From UBA1731 sp964440985 (lineage in GTDB: Bacteria > Verrucomicrobiota > Kiritimatiellia > RFP12 > UBA1067), in assembly GCA_964440985.1 (NCBI GenBank), contig CAYTWE010000007.1, positions 1 through 63,688 of the forward strand: DNA of 63,688 nucleotides. Reading direction: 5' to 3'. The notes below the pieces were generated by a model, which saw nothing but the letters and a program-made list of their open reading frames with translations, had not been told where the DNA came from and ran no database searches. This document shows positions 33,066 to 41,948 of the stretch, piece after piece (within the stretch, counting starts at the first letter, position 1; every line of letters starts with the position of its first letter). The position numbers were made by a program, and so were the translations under genes.

Positions 33066-35027
33066 TTAAGCCTGTATCGCCTTCTTCAGTTCTGCGGCGA
33101 CCGTGTGCGGATCGCAAGAGTCAAGCCGCTTCAGGACGCATGACCAGCGGTACGCGCCCGATCCGGCCTGATCGTACGGACGCCCCACAAACAGGTCGTC
33201 GAACGCAGTCCTGCGGTCGCGGTATGTCTGCTGAACGTCTGTGAGACGGCGTTCGAACGCCGCCACGTACGTCTTCGCGAACTCGGCGAAATCGGACACG
33301 TATTTCTCGCGTCTCCGCACAACGTCCGCATACGGCGCGACACCCCGCTCAAGCGGCGTCTGGTAATCGACGAAGCTCCCGGCATGGTCGGTCACAACAA
33401 GACGCACCGGGAGCCCCTTCGGCCCGATCTGCAGCACTTCGTAGTTCTTGTCGAAGAGCGGCTCGTTCGTCTCTGTGGCGCGACGGCCGACCACAAGGTC
33501 GAGTGCGGCGGCCTCGCCCATCAGCTCCGCGAACTTCAGGGCAAACGCGGGGTTGTGGAAACGCTCGACAGGTATCTTGTCCGAAGCGACGCCCTGCACG
33601 TACTGGCGCACATAGTAGTACGCTCGCACCGTTGTTCCGAAGTACTGGTTCTTGCCCGTATACTTCTCCGTGAACTGGCCGAACCCTACATGGTGCGGCA
33701 GACTCATGCCAAGCTGGCGACAGGCAAGACGCCTGTCCATGATGTAGTCCGAATAGTCGTTCGCCTCGATTATGGACGTAAGAAGATCCTTGCCTTCATC
33801 GAGATGCTCCGCGATGCCCCACTTCTGGAAGCGGATTATGAAAATGCGCGCAATCGGTTCGCCTATTTCCTTGTACTGCACGATGTAGACGTTGCCGCGC
33901 CTCATCCCCGCAATCGGCTTGCGGGCGAGCGAGTGCGCGATGCGGCCCACGTTCACGTAGTCGATCGTCCCGAAGAGACGCATGAGGTTGAATATGATGG
34001 ATCTCACGCGAAGGTCGCAGACTTCCGCAAGTTCCGGATCGCGTGTGCGCTGATACTCGTCGAACAGCGGATCGAAGATGAGCTGACCCTGCGTGACGCG
34101 TCCGCCCGGCAGCCACTCGATCTGACGGTAGAATTCCGGGCTGATCCCCTGGATGAGCTCGCGGTCTCCGACCTCCGTTTCGTTTGCCTTCTTGGAGAGG
34201 ACTTCGCCCATCTCCGCCCGCCACACGAGGTTCGTATTCGGATTCTCGTCGCGCAGTTCCGGCGGCAGAGCCATCCGCCACTCCATCTCAAGCTTCTCCG
34301 CCGCAGCCCGAAGCTTGTCGACCCCCATCTCCATAGGCTTGAGTTCACGGAACTGGCTGCGCAGCTCCGTTGCGATTGCAGGAGGAAAGAGATCGATATC
34401 GGGGGAGCCGAGCCGGTTGCGGGAACTCAGTCCGCTTACGATCTCGTCCATCTGTGCGCGGAACTCTTCGTCCGGCATGACGCACACGGAGGAATACGCA
34501 TCGGCGGTGAGATAGCGTGTGCCGGTGTTTCCGTTGTAGTGGTATATCGCCGCATGGCGGATTGCGCTGCGCCCGCGCTCAATCTGCTTGTCCGTCTCGG
34601 CGCGTGTGCGAACGTCACGCGCTATGCGCCAGTTTTCGCCACGCGCACGGAGTGCGTCGCGCACCCTTCTGGCGTGTGTGTTGAGAAATCGGATCTTGCG
34701 CTTCGATACGATCTTCTGAAGTTCATCATCCGCCCAGAGCGCGAGATCCATGCGGTCGGGATCGGGGCGTATAAGCACCACGTCGTCAAGGAACAGAAGG
34801 TCTACGGAATGGGCGACGAGCCTCGATATCTCGTCATCCGTGAGCGCAAGCAGCCCCTCTTCGGAACGTTGCCTGTTCACCTCGTCAACCCATGCCTGCC
34901 GCTGCATCGCGTGTATGCCGCATTGCGTGACAAGACCAGGGTAGTCTGTGAGGAAGATTGTGCCTACGCGGGACTTCAACCGTCCGTCACCGTCTTTGGA
35001 AAATATCGGTTCTCCGAGAATCTTCAT
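33066..35027 (-). CDS. 653-aa protein of unknown function
   Basis: I do not recognise this protein. It is soluble (no signal peptide or transmembrane span) and rich in charged residues. The N-terminal part has repeated basic stretches (SKRKIRFLNTHARRVRDAL). The middle is helical (ELKPMEMGVDKLRAAAEKLEMEW). The C-terminal half has a distinctive conserved-looking block, FGQFTEKYTGKNQYFGTTVR followed by AYYYVRQYVQG. Its ATG overlaps the folD stop (ATGA) and its stop touches the DUF711 region, so it is made with these enzymes. The coding quality is good: the frame is uninterrupted and the product is compositionally normal. Confidence 0.75.
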   Translation of the reverse strand: MKILGEPIFSKDGDGRLKSRVGTIFLTDYPGLVTQCGIHAMQRQAWVDEVNRQRSEEGLLALTDDEISRLVAHSVDLLFLDDVVLIRPDPDRMDLALWADDELQKIVSKRKIRFLNTHARRVRDALRARGENWRIARDVRTRAETDKQIERGRSAIRHAAIYHYNGNTGTRYLTADAYSSVCVMPDEEFRAQMDEIVSGLSSRNRLGSPDIDLFPPAIATELRSQFRELKPMEMGVDKLRAAAEKLEMEWRMALPPELRDENPNTNLVWRAEMGEVLSKKANETEVGDRELIQGISPEFYRQIEWLPGGRVTQGQLIFDPLFDEYQRTRDPELAEVCDLRVRSIIFNLMRLFGTIDYVNVGRIAHSLARKPIAGMRRGNVYIVQYKEIGEPIARIFIIRFQKWGIAEHLDEGKDLLTSIIEANDYSDYIMDRRLACRQLGMSLPHHVGFGQFTEKYTGKNQYFGTTVRAYYYVRQYVQGVASDKIPVERFHNPAFALKFAELMGEAAALDLVVGRRATETNEPLFDKNYEVLQIGPKGLPVRLVVTDHAGSFVDYQTPLERGVAPYADVVRRREKYVSDFAEFAKTYVAAFERRLTDVQQTYRDRRTAFDDLFVGRPYDQAGSGAYRWSCVLKRLDSCDPHTVAAELKKAIQA

Positions 35028-35917
35028 GGGATGTCCTTTCTTTCTGCCGCCATTCTTGCGCTCTCAAGCGTGTTCCACAGAAGCATGGTGATTGTCATCG
35101 GGCCGACGCCGCCGGGAACCGGCGTGATTGCGGACGCAACTTCGGCGCATGATTCGAAATCGGCGTCTCCGCAGAGCCTGTATCCCTTTGGTTTCGTGGC
35201 ATCCTCCACGCGGTTCACGCCCACATCAATCACGACTGCGCCCTTTTTAAGCATATCGCCCGTCAGCGTGTTCGGGCGGCCGGCGGCGACCACCACCACG
35301 TCAGCCGTGCGCGTGAACGCGGCGACATCCGGCGTCCCGGTGTGGCAGAGCGTCACTGTGGCGTTCACGCCCTTGCGCGAAAGCAGCACCGCAACGGGCT
35401 TGCCCACTATGTTGGAGCGGCCTATCACGACAGCGTGCTTGCCGGAAAGATCCATGCCGGTGACTTCAATCAGCTTGATTATTCCGTGCGGAGTGCATGG
35501 GAGGAAGCAGTCGTCGCCGATGAGCATTTTGCCGACGTTCACCGGAGTGAAGCCGTCAACATCCTTTTCCGGCGCAATCGCGCAGATCACCCGCTTTTCG
35601 CTGAATCCACGCGGCAGCGGGAGCTGCACGAGGATGCCGTGTATCTCAGGATCGCGGTTGAGCGACTCAATCTCGGACAGAAGTTCGTCCTCCGATATCG
35701 TGGACGGCATGCGTATCTCACGCGACAGCATCCCCGCCTCACGGCAGGCCTTCTCCTTTGCCGTAACATACGAAACGCTTGCCGGGTTGTCTCCGACAAG
35801 TATCACCGCAAGGCCGGGCGTGACGCCCTTCTCCGACTTGAGCGCAGCAACCCCGTGCGCAATCTCCGCACGGGTGTCCGCAGCCAGTTTCTTTCCGTCT
35901 ATGATCTGAGCTTTCAT
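35024..35917 (-). CDS. folD: methylenetetrahydrofolate dehydrogenase/cyclohydrolase
   Basis: This 297-aa bifunctional enzyme interconverts 5,10-methylene-THF and 10-formyl-THF. It has the catalytic region GDNPASVSYVTAKEKACREAG (YxxxK), QLPLPRGF, the DVDGFTPVNVG substrate loop, and the NADP motif VVIGRSNIVGKPVA. PVPGGVGPMTITMLLWNT closes the protein. The ATG at 35917 overlaps the upstream GH105 stop (ATGA) and the folD stop overlaps the next gene (ATGA). Confidence 0.96.
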   Translation of the reverse strand: MKAQIIDGKKLAADTRAEIAHGVAALKSEKGVTPGLAVILVGDNPASVSYVTAKEKACREAGMLSREIRMPSTISEDELLSEIESLNRDPEIHGILVQLPLPRGFSEKRVICAIAPEKDVDGFTPVNVGKMLIGDDCFLPCTPHGIIKLIEVTGMDLSGKHAVVIGRSNIVGKPVAVLLSRKGVNATVTLCHTGTPDVAAFTRTADVVVVAAGRPNTLTGDMLKKGAVVIDVGVNRVEDATKPKGYRLCGDADFESCAEVASAITPVPGGVGPMTITMLLWNTLESARMAAERKDIP

Positions 35918-38301
35918 TTCTTTTTCACCGATATCTTCAGCGGATTGCGGAGGCCGAACGCAAAGTCCTGCACGTATCCGTGCCATGCGGCGGCATCCAT
36001 GTAGCGTTTCTGTCCGGTCCAGTTCGCCCCCGCATAGTACGTGAACGACTTTGCGGCGGAGTCCGGATTCACAAGAAGCACGAAGCTCGATTCGCCATCC
36101 ATCGACGCCTCTGCCGGGCCGGCGGAGGGGTCAAGCGCGACAGCCGTCATGATCGAGCCGTTCCATCCATCCTGCGGCTCGAAGTTCGCGATCCATCCGT
36201 CCTGCGCCGAAAACTTCATGTCGCCGTCGTGTCTGCGCCCTGCCGAGATGTCCACACCGGGACCGACCAGCACCCCATCCGGCAGGCGCTCGAACGACGC
36301 CGTCATCTTCGCAAGGGACTGACCGCGATCAAGCGTCACGCGCCGGCGCTCCCGGCCAAGCCCGCCCCAGCCTTCGTACACAAGCTCGAACTCGCAGCGA
36401 ACAGGGCCGACCTGAAGCGTCCTGCATTCTGCCCAGTTCGCACTGTACAACCATTTGCCGTCCGCACTGCGGGCGGCAACTCCGCCGCATCCACGTCCTG
36501 CCCCGACTGCGTAGCTGTCCATCCCCTCTCCGCTGTTCTTGTGGTATGAGGGGCCGCCCTTCGGACGGTATTTGAGCCATTTCTCAAGCACCGGGTACGA
36601 TGTGCATTTGTTGAAAATGTCCAGTCCGCTCGAAGTCATGCCCTGTCCCTTCGGCGGAGGCTGCATCAGCGCAGGCCCATATGCGCGCGCACCGAAGCGG
36701 TCGTTCTCCCAGGCATAGTCATCCATTCGTTCCGGCAGATATCCGCTCCAGCATACGACCGACTGGTCGGCAGGCGCGACAAGCTTGACGCCATCGGAAA
36801 ACACGACGTATTCGCGCCTCTCGAAACGGTTAAGCTCCACGGAGAACAGCAGGTTGCTGCCGTCTACGTCATTTTGGTGCGGAATGGCCTTGCCGGCGGC
36901 AACGTCAAACACGCGCAGCGCATCATAGGAGGACTTGAGACCGAGCTTGCTCCACGGAACGGAAACGGTCTCTGTGCGGACGATGCCCACCGGATTGACC
37001 ACAGCGACCGTCGCCCCCCAGCCTGGACGCCACTTTGCGGGATCCTTTCTTGCGCCCTCAAGGAGCGCCGCCGCCGTCCACAGGAGCGGCGCCTGTCCGT
37101 GCAGGTCGCCCTTTGTGCGCGGACGGTCGAGATAGTACTGGCGGTCGTTGCGCTTTCCGGTGCCCGTGCAGACCTCGCCTATGTTGCCGTATGCGTCCAC
37201 ATAGGTGCAGAGCGACATCCAGGCCTTACGCACCGCAGGGCCGTACGTGTCTGGGCAAAGCCATCCGTGCGCAACCCCGGTCACCATGCCGAACGTGAAC
37301 ATCGCGGTGCCGGACGATTCCGGCCACGCCGCCTCCGGCTCGTTGATGAGCTGGCTCCACATTCCGTCCTTGCGCTGGAACTTGAGAAGCGCCGACATCA
37401 TCAGACGGTAGCCGCGCAGAATCCTCGGACGGCACTCGCTGTCCTGCGGCAGCCCCTTGAGCACAAGCGCCATGCCGGCCGCCATCCATCCGTCACCGCG
37501 CCCCCAGAAGAACGGCACGTCAGGCGCATGGTAGAAAAGCCCGGCGAACTCGCCGTCCGCTATCTGGAGTTCGTCAAGGTAGAGGCACATCTCCTTTGCC
37601 GCCCTGTCGATATACTTCCTGTCGCCCGTGGCGCGATACGCCTCAAGCTGGAGGATTGTTATCATGTACATGTCATCGATCCAAAGGCGCGTCTGCGGCG
37701 TATAGCCCCTCTTCCACAGATCCTGCTGCCTCTCAAGCGGGAACGCGTGGTGTGCCGCAAGAGTATCCTCCGACGGCGGCGCCCACTGGATGTCGGCGTA
37801 GGAAAGGCCGAGGTCGAGGCATCGCCTGTCCCCGTTTATGTTGTAGATCGCAAGCGGAAGCGCACCGAACACGGTGAAATCCACATGGTTCTTTCTGTTC
37901 TGCAGATCCTGCATCGGGCCTGAAAGCACAGGCTCGAAATGGCGTATCAGCCTCTCCGCAAGTTCACCGTCGCCCATCGCCTGCGCGGCGTCGAGAGCGC
38001 CAACCCATGCACCGACATAGGAATAGTGAATCCTGCCTTGGTACGTACCGCCTTCATAGCCTTTAGGCTTGTAGCACTTCTGGCTCGTGGAGAGGATCTG
38101 CTCGGCCGCCGCCCTCGCTATCGATGCCGGATTCGATTCTGGCGGGAAATCGCTCAACCAGTCGGCGGCGGTCTTCGATGAGGCCGCACAGGGACGCGCC
38201 TCGCCAATGCGACAGTCGCCCGATCCGCCGTCGCCGGACGACGCACAGGCGCCAATCAGCACAGAACACGCCAACACGCCAACCAATTTCATGAATGTCA
38301 T
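35914..38301 (-). CDS. GH105 unsaturated-glucuronyl/rhamnogalacturonyl hydrolase lipoprotein with DUF4861
   Basis: This 795-aa secreted protein has a lipobox (LVGVLACSVLIGACASS, Cys about residue 19), so it is probably a lipoprotein. Residues 50-430 form an (alpha/alpha)6 barrel of the GH105 type, including TRLWIDDMYMITILQ and PFFWGRGDGWMAAG, whose aspartates match the catalytic ones. Residues from about 470 to the end match the DUF4861 pattern (VSVPWSKLGLKSSYDALRVF, WENDRFGARAYGP). Together they degrade pectin-like chains. GGGAGAGATCGGAA precedes the ATG at 38301. It opens the coupled run with folD, the 653-aa gene and DUF711. Confidence 0.85.
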   Translation of the reverse strand: MTFMKLVGVLACSVLIGACASSGDGGSGDCRIGEARPCAASSKTAADWLSDFPPESNPASIARAAAEQILSTSQKCYKPKGYEGGTYQGRIHYSYVGAWVGALDAAQAMGDGELAERLIRHFEPVLSGPMQDLQNRKNHVDFTVFGALPLAIYNINGDRRCLDLGLSYADIQWAPPSEDTLAAHHAFPLERQQDLWKRGYTPQTRLWIDDMYMITILQLEAYRATGDRKYIDRAAKEMCLYLDELQIADGEFAGLFYHAPDVPFFWGRGDGWMAAGMALVLKGLPQDSECRPRILRGYRLMMSALLKFQRKDGMWSQLINEPEAAWPESSGTAMFTFGMVTGVAHGWLCPDTYGPAVRKAWMSLCTYVDAYGNIGEVCTGTGKRNDRQYYLDRPRTKGDLHGQAPLLWTAAALLEGARKDPAKWRPGWGATVAVVNPVGIVRTETVSVPWSKLGLKSSYDALRVFDVAAGKAIPHQNDVDGSNLLFSVELNRFERREYVVFSDGVKLVAPADQSVVCWSGYLPERMDDYAWENDRFGARAYGPALMQPPPKGQGMTSSGLDIFNKCTSYPVLEKWLKYRPKGGPSYHKNSGEGMDSYAVGAGRGCGGVAARSADGKWLYSANWAECRTLQVGPVRCEFELVYEGWGGLGRERRRVTLDRGQSLAKMTASFERLPDGVLVGPGVDISAGRRHDGDMKFSAQDGWIANFEPQDGWNGSIMTAVALDPSAGPAEASMDGESSFVLLVNPDSAAKSFTYYAGANWTGQKRYMDAAAWHGYVQDFAFGLRNPLKISVKKK

Positions 38302-38344
38302 TTCCGATCTCTCCCAGCAAATCCTCATGATGGAATTGTCCGCG

Positions 38345-38350
38345 ATTATA
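38345..38350 (-). promoter_or_regulatory. extended -10 of the GH105 operon
   Basis: TGGTATAAT on the minus strand gives a leader of about 37 nt to the GH105 start. It mirrors the plus-strand -10 at 38367. Confidence 0.7.
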
Positions 38351-38366
38351 CCATAAAACTTTTTGG

Positions 38367-38372
38367 TATAAT
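38367..38372 (+). promoter_or_regulatory. extended -10 of the GT2 gene, leaderless
   Basis: TGGTATAAT ends 6 nt before the ATG at 38379, so the +1 should be the start codon. ATTATACCA at 38345-38353 and TGGTATAAT at 38364-38372 form a perfect 9-bp inverted repeat. Confidence 0.75.
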
Positions 38373-38378
38373 CGCCGC

Positions 38379-39407
38379 ATGTTTCTTTCTGTCGTGATAC
38401 CTACGCTCAACTCGGAAAAAACGCTTGGCGAGTGCCTCGCGTCCATCCGGGCGCAAACGCTGCCGCGCAGCGCCTACGAGATTGTGCTGGCGGACGCCGG
38501 CTCGTCGGACCGGACGCTCGACATCGCCCGCGAATACGGCGTTGAGACGATTACCGAAAACCCCCTCAAAACCGGCGAAGCGGGCAAAACCGCCGGCATA
38601 CGGGCGGCAAAAGGCGACATGATCGCACTTGTCGATTCAGACAACATCCTGCCGGACGCACAGTGGTTTGAGCGAATGCTTGCCCCCTTCTCCGATCCGG
38701 AGGTGATAGCCTCCGAACCCATCGAGTACGTGCGCCGCGACGGCGACCCGGCGCTCACCAGGTATTTCGCCATGCTCGGAATGAACGATCCGATATGCCT
38801 TTTCACCGGCAACTACGACAGGGACTGCGCGGTTACGGGAAAATGGACGGGGCTTGACGTTGCGCAGGAGGACTGCGGAGGCTACATCAAACTTCGGCTC
38901 AAAAAAGACGCCCTTCCGACAATCGGGGCAAACGGATTCGTCTTTCGGCGTTCGCTGCTCGACGGCGTGAAATGGGAGCCGTACCTGTTCGACATCGACA
39001 TCCTGTACGACCGCATCCTGAAGGAAGGCTCGGTGTGCGTCGCCAAGGTCAAGACAGGCATAGTCCATCTGTATTGCGAACGTCTCGGCGATTTCGTTCG
39101 CAAACAGCGGCGACGCATACGCGACTTCCTCTATTTCGCCCAGGCGAAGGAGCGGACATACCCATGGGATCGGCAGCGCAGACTCGGAATCGTCCTCTTC
39201 TGCCTGTATACAGCGTTGCTCCTGCCGCTTCTCTGGCAAATGGCAAAAGGTGCGTTCCGGAAGCCGGACTGGGCTTGGGCATACCACATTCCGGCGTGCT
39301 GGGCGACGCTTTTGGTCTACGGCGCCGGCGCAATCGCCAAGGCCGCAGGAGCCAAACAGGCCCCCGTCGACCGCTCCTATTGGCAAAAGCAACCAAAAAT
39401 GAGATAA
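38379..39407 (+). CDS. family 2 glycosyltransferase, membrane-anchored
   Basis: This 342-aa protein has a GT-A domain opening FLSVVIPTLNSEKTLGECLA, the DAGSSDRTLDIAREYGVE segment and the DSDN nucleotide/metal motif near residue 88. The C-terminus has two hydrophobic spans (FCLYTALLLPLLWQMAKGAF and ACWATLLVYGAGAIAKAAG). It probably adds sugars to a lipid-linked or surface glycan. It precedes psd and pssA in the same direction, but psd seems to have its own -10 over this gene's stop codon. Confidence 0.87.
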   Translation: MFLSVVIPTLNSEKTLGECLASIRAQTLPRSAYEIVLADAGSSDRTLDIAREYGVETITENPLKTGEAGKTAGIRAAKGDMIALVDSDNILPDAQWFERMLAPFSDPEVIASEPIEYVRRDGDPALTRYFAMLGMNDPICLFTGNYDRDCAVTGKWTGLDVAQEDCGGYIKLRLKKDALPTIGANGFVFRRSLLDGVKWEPYLFDIDILYDRILKEGSVCVAKVKTGIVHLYCERLGDFVRKQRRRIRDFLYFAQAKERTYPWDRQRRLGIVLFCLYTALLLPLLWQMAKGAFRKPDWAWAYHIPACWATLLVYGAGAIAKAAGAKQAPVDRSYWQKQPKMR

Positions 39408-39408
39408 T
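39403..39408 (+). promoter_or_regulatory. possible -10 of psd overlapping the GT2 stop
   Basis: GATAAT contains the GT2 stop codon TAA (39405-39407) and ends 8 nt before the psd ATG. There is no ribosome site between. This could be a leaderless promoter for psd-pssA. Confidence 0.4.
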
Positions 39409-39416
39409 ACGCGGCC

Positions 39417-40145
39417 ATGGAAAACAAACCTGACTTCTCGAACTCGGCATATCTGTTCCCGCACATCAACAAGGAGGGAATACGCTTCGGATTGATTGCC
39501 GCCGCGATTGCCGCAATCTTCACCGTGCTTGCCGCATTCATGCACAGCATCGTAATGTGCGCGCTGGTGCTTCCGCTCTGGCTGCTGACTTATGGGGTTT
39601 TTCTCTTCTTCCGCGACCCCGAGAGATACCCGCCGGCAGACAGTCCGAAAGCGGTGCTTTCCCCTGCCGACGGCAGAATATGCCTCATCCAGGAAGTCCC
39701 GCTTCCGGAGGAGCTGAAGCCTGAAGAGACAAGCCTCGACGACTGGAACTCCAAGGTCTTCACCCGCGTAAGCGTGTTCATGAGCGTGTTCAACGTGCAT
39801 GTGAACCGTATGCCGACGGCCGCAACTGTGGTCAGAAAGGCATATGTGCCCGGCAAGTACCTCAACGCCTCGCTCGACAAGGCCTCAAAGGACAACGAAC
39901 GTTGCGCTTACCTGTTCAAGACCGAAGACGGCGTTGAATACGGCGTTGTGCAGATTGCGGGGCTTGTGGCCCGACGCATCGTTCCGTTCATCGGTGAAGG
40001 CGACGCCCTCAAGCAGGCGGAGCGTTTCGGATTGATTCGGTTCGGTTCGCGCCTTGACGTCTATCTCCCGCATGGGGTTGCGCCTGAGGTGCGTCTCGGA
40101 CAGATCATGGTGGCTGGCGAGACGGTGCTTGGACACCTGAAATAA
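39417..40145 (+). CDS. psd: phosphatidylserine decarboxylase, short PSD-A type
   Basis: This 242-aa pro-enzyme makes phosphatidylethanolamine from phosphatidylserine. It has an N-terminal membrane segment (FGLIAAAIAAIFTVLAAFM), the SPADGRI motif, FMSVFNVHVNRMP with its catalytic His, and FGSRLDVYLP where the Gly-Ser bond is cleaved to form the pyruvoyl group. It is the short form, about 240 aa. pssA follows 14 nt later, giving the PS-to-PE pathway in one operon. Confidence 0.93.
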   Translation: MENKPDFSNSAYLFPHINKEGIRFGLIAAAIAAIFTVLAAFMHSIVMCALVLPLWLLTYGVFLFFRDPERYPPADSPKAVLSPADGRICLIQEVPLPEELKPEETSLDDWNSKVFTRVSVFMSVFNVHVNRMPTAATVVRKAYVPGKYLNASLDKASKDNERCAYLFKTEDGVEYGVVQIAGLVARRIVPFIGEGDALKQAERFGLIRFGSRLDVYLPHGVAPEVRLGQIMVAGETVLGHLK

Positions 40146-40159
40146 GAGGGGAGTTGGCC

Positions 40160-41038
40160 ATGTCCAAATTCAGACTTCGCGGAAGAAAAAGACGTCCAAG
40201 GCAGCCGCGCCAGGATCGCATCCCCCTGAGAGCCATCGCTCCGAACCTCATAACCTCAATCGCCGCCTGTGCAGGCATAACGTCAATAACCTTCTCCGCC
40301 GAAGGACGTTTCCTGCCGGCGCTTTGGGCGCTTCTCGTGGCGTGCATCTGCGACGGCATGGACGGGCGCGTGGCCCGACTTCTCAAGGCAAGCTCGAAGC
40401 TCGGTGCAGAGCTGGATTCGCTCGCCGACTTCGTGAATTTTGGCGTGGCGCCGGCCATGTTCATGTACTTCTGGCTCACCGGCGGCCCTTCACACGCCGG
40501 CGTATCGCCCGCGCTCGTGAAGATAACGCTCGGCGCGGCGCTTTTCTACGCCATGTGCGACTGCTTCCGCCTCGCAAGGTTCAACACGATGCTCGAACAG
40601 CCCGCCCTCCCCTACTGGAAGCACTACTTCCTCGGAGTGCCGGCGCCCGGCGGAGCTTGGATGGTGCTGTCACCTGCCGTACTTGCCCTTGCATTCGACG
40701 CCAAGGGCGGAAATCCGGCAATGCTCAACATTCTCCAGAACCCGTACTTCGGGATATTCATGCTCCTGTTCGTCGGTTCTCTGATGGCATCGCGCCTTCC
40801 CACAATTTCGCTCAAGTCGGTGCACATAAACCGCTCCTACCTGATGCCGGTCATGGCAGGGCTTCTGCTCGTGATTGCGTTCCTCGTGTCGAACTTCTGG
40901 CTCACGATCGGCGTGACAGGATTCATCTACGTCCTGACAGTTCCCGTCACAGCCATGACGTTCATCAGGGCGAGAGCGCACTACGAACAGCAGAACGGCG
41001 GGAGCGTGAAGGCTCTCACCGGTCCGGCGCAGGGTTAA
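40160..41038 (+). CDS. pssA: CDP-diacylglycerol-serine O-phosphatidyltransferase
   Basis: This 292-aa CDP-alcohol phosphatidyltransferase has the family signature CDGMDGRVARLL continuing to LGAELDSLADFVNFG, which supplies the metal-binding aspartates, and multiple transmembrane spans. It makes phosphatidylserine, the substrate of psd just upstream. The start chosen is ATG 40160 with AGAGGGGAG upstream; a TTG at 40154 is a weaker option. The 3' end overlaps maf by 23 bases, convergently. The N-terminus is very basic (RLRGRKRRPRQPRQ). Confidence 0.92.
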   Translation: MSKFRLRGRKRRPRQPRQDRIPLRAIAPNLITSIAACAGITSITFSAEGRFLPALWALLVACICDGMDGRVARLLKASSKLGAELDSLADFVNFGVAPAMFMYFWLTGGPSHAGVSPALVKITLGAALFYAMCDCFRLARFNTMLEQPALPYWKHYFLGVPAPGGAWMVLSPAVLALAFDAKGGNPAMLNILQNPYFGIFMLLFVGSLMASRLPTISLKSVHINRSYLMPVMAGLLLVIAFLVSNFWLTIGVTGFIYVLTVPVTAMTFIRARAHYEQQNGGSVKALTGPAQG

Positions 41039-41585
41039 GTCCGAATGCGGCGATTACAGGTTCGACCGGCAACCCCATGATGTTTTCGTAGCTGCCGTCG
41101 TACGACTTTACGATAAGTCCGCCTGATTCGTCGATGTCGTAGGCTCCCGCCCTGTCTGTGGGCTTCACCTCGTTCACATACCGCTCTATCGTCTCTTCCG
41201 TGAGCGACTGGAACGTGACGCGGGACTCCACCACCTCTATCTGCGGACTTCCGCCAGGGACGCAATGCGCAACGCCTGTGAATACGCTGTGGGTACGCCC
41301 TGACAGCTCACGCAGGAACTGACGCGCCTCGTCCAGGTCACGCGGCTTGCCGTATATCCGTCCGTTGAACCAGACTATCGTATCGGCGGCGATGATGGGG
41401 GCATCGCCATGCCGCATACGGCAGGCCTTCAGCTTGCGCAGCGCATTCACGGTCACTGTGCGGCGTGGAGCGCGGGAAATCGAGACCTCCTCCGCATCCG
41501 TAGGCTCAACAACAAAATCCAGTCCAATGCCGGAAAGTATCTTCGCCCTTCGCGGCGATTTAGACGCAAGAACAACTGTCTTCAT
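41016..41585 (-). CDS. maf: Maf-family nucleotide pyrophosphatase
   Basis: This 189-aa protein has the Maf N-terminal loop VLASKSPRRAKIL, the metal/catalytic AADTIVW motif, and YDIDESGGLIVKSYDGSYEN near the end. Maf proteins hydrolyse non-canonical or m5U/pseudouridine nucleoside triphosphates, a house-cleaning role. Length is normal. It converges on pssA with a 23-base overlap. Confidence 0.93.
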   Translation of the reverse strand: MKTVVLASKSPRRAKILSGIGLDFVVEPTDAEEVSISRAPRRTVTVNALRKLKACRMRHGDAPIIAADTIVWFNGRIYGKPRDLDEARQFLRELSGRTHSVFTGVAHCVPGGSPQIEVVESRVTFQSLTEETIERYVNEVKPTDRAGAYDIDESGGLIVKSYDGSYENIMGLPVEPVIAAFGLNPAPDR

Positions 41586-41636
41586 CCATCAACCTCTCAA
41601 CATACGCAATCATGCGACATACGAGTAAATAAATAC

Positions 41637-41888
41637 TCATCTCCGCTCCTTCCGAGAATTCACCTTGCTCGTTTTTTCTTCTATCCAAACATTTGATGCG
41701 TGTACGATCATGTTCCCACCACTCTTGAGATGAAACCTATACATCCCAGCTGCATCAGGGTTTGGCACACTGGCCATTTCATGCGTCAACACTGAACCGT
41801 CTGGCATTTTTATGTAGACAAGAAAACTGCCCGCATACATGGATGCCGCCACTCCCACCACCAACGCAATAACAATCAAAATTTTCAT
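41637..41888 (-). CDS. small secreted or membrane-anchored protein
   Basis: This 83-aa protein has an N-terminal hydrophobic segment (MKILIVIALVVGVAASMYAG) and a short beta-rich domain with MPDGSVLTHEMASVPNPDAA and GGNMIVHASNVWIEE. It ends in a basic tail. It is not recognised. A GAAAGG ribosome site precedes the ATG, and the codon use is more AT-rich than in its neighbours. It lies 60 nt downstream of the GH31 gene in the same direction. Confidence 0.6.
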   Translation of the reverse strand: MKILIVIALVVGVAASMYAGSFLVYIKMPDGSVLTHEMASVPNPDAAGMYRFHLKSGGNMIVHASNVWIEEKTSKVNSRKERR

Positions 41889-41948
41889 GTTGCCTTTCTT
41901 ACATTAAACAATACTCGCACCTTTGCGCCTTTGCGCTGAAATCATCAT

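Noticed and set aside
33384..35909. 841-codon plus-strand frame opposite the 653-aa gene and folD
   Set aside because: It crosses two well-supported minus-strand genes, has no ribosome site and shows shadow-type composition.
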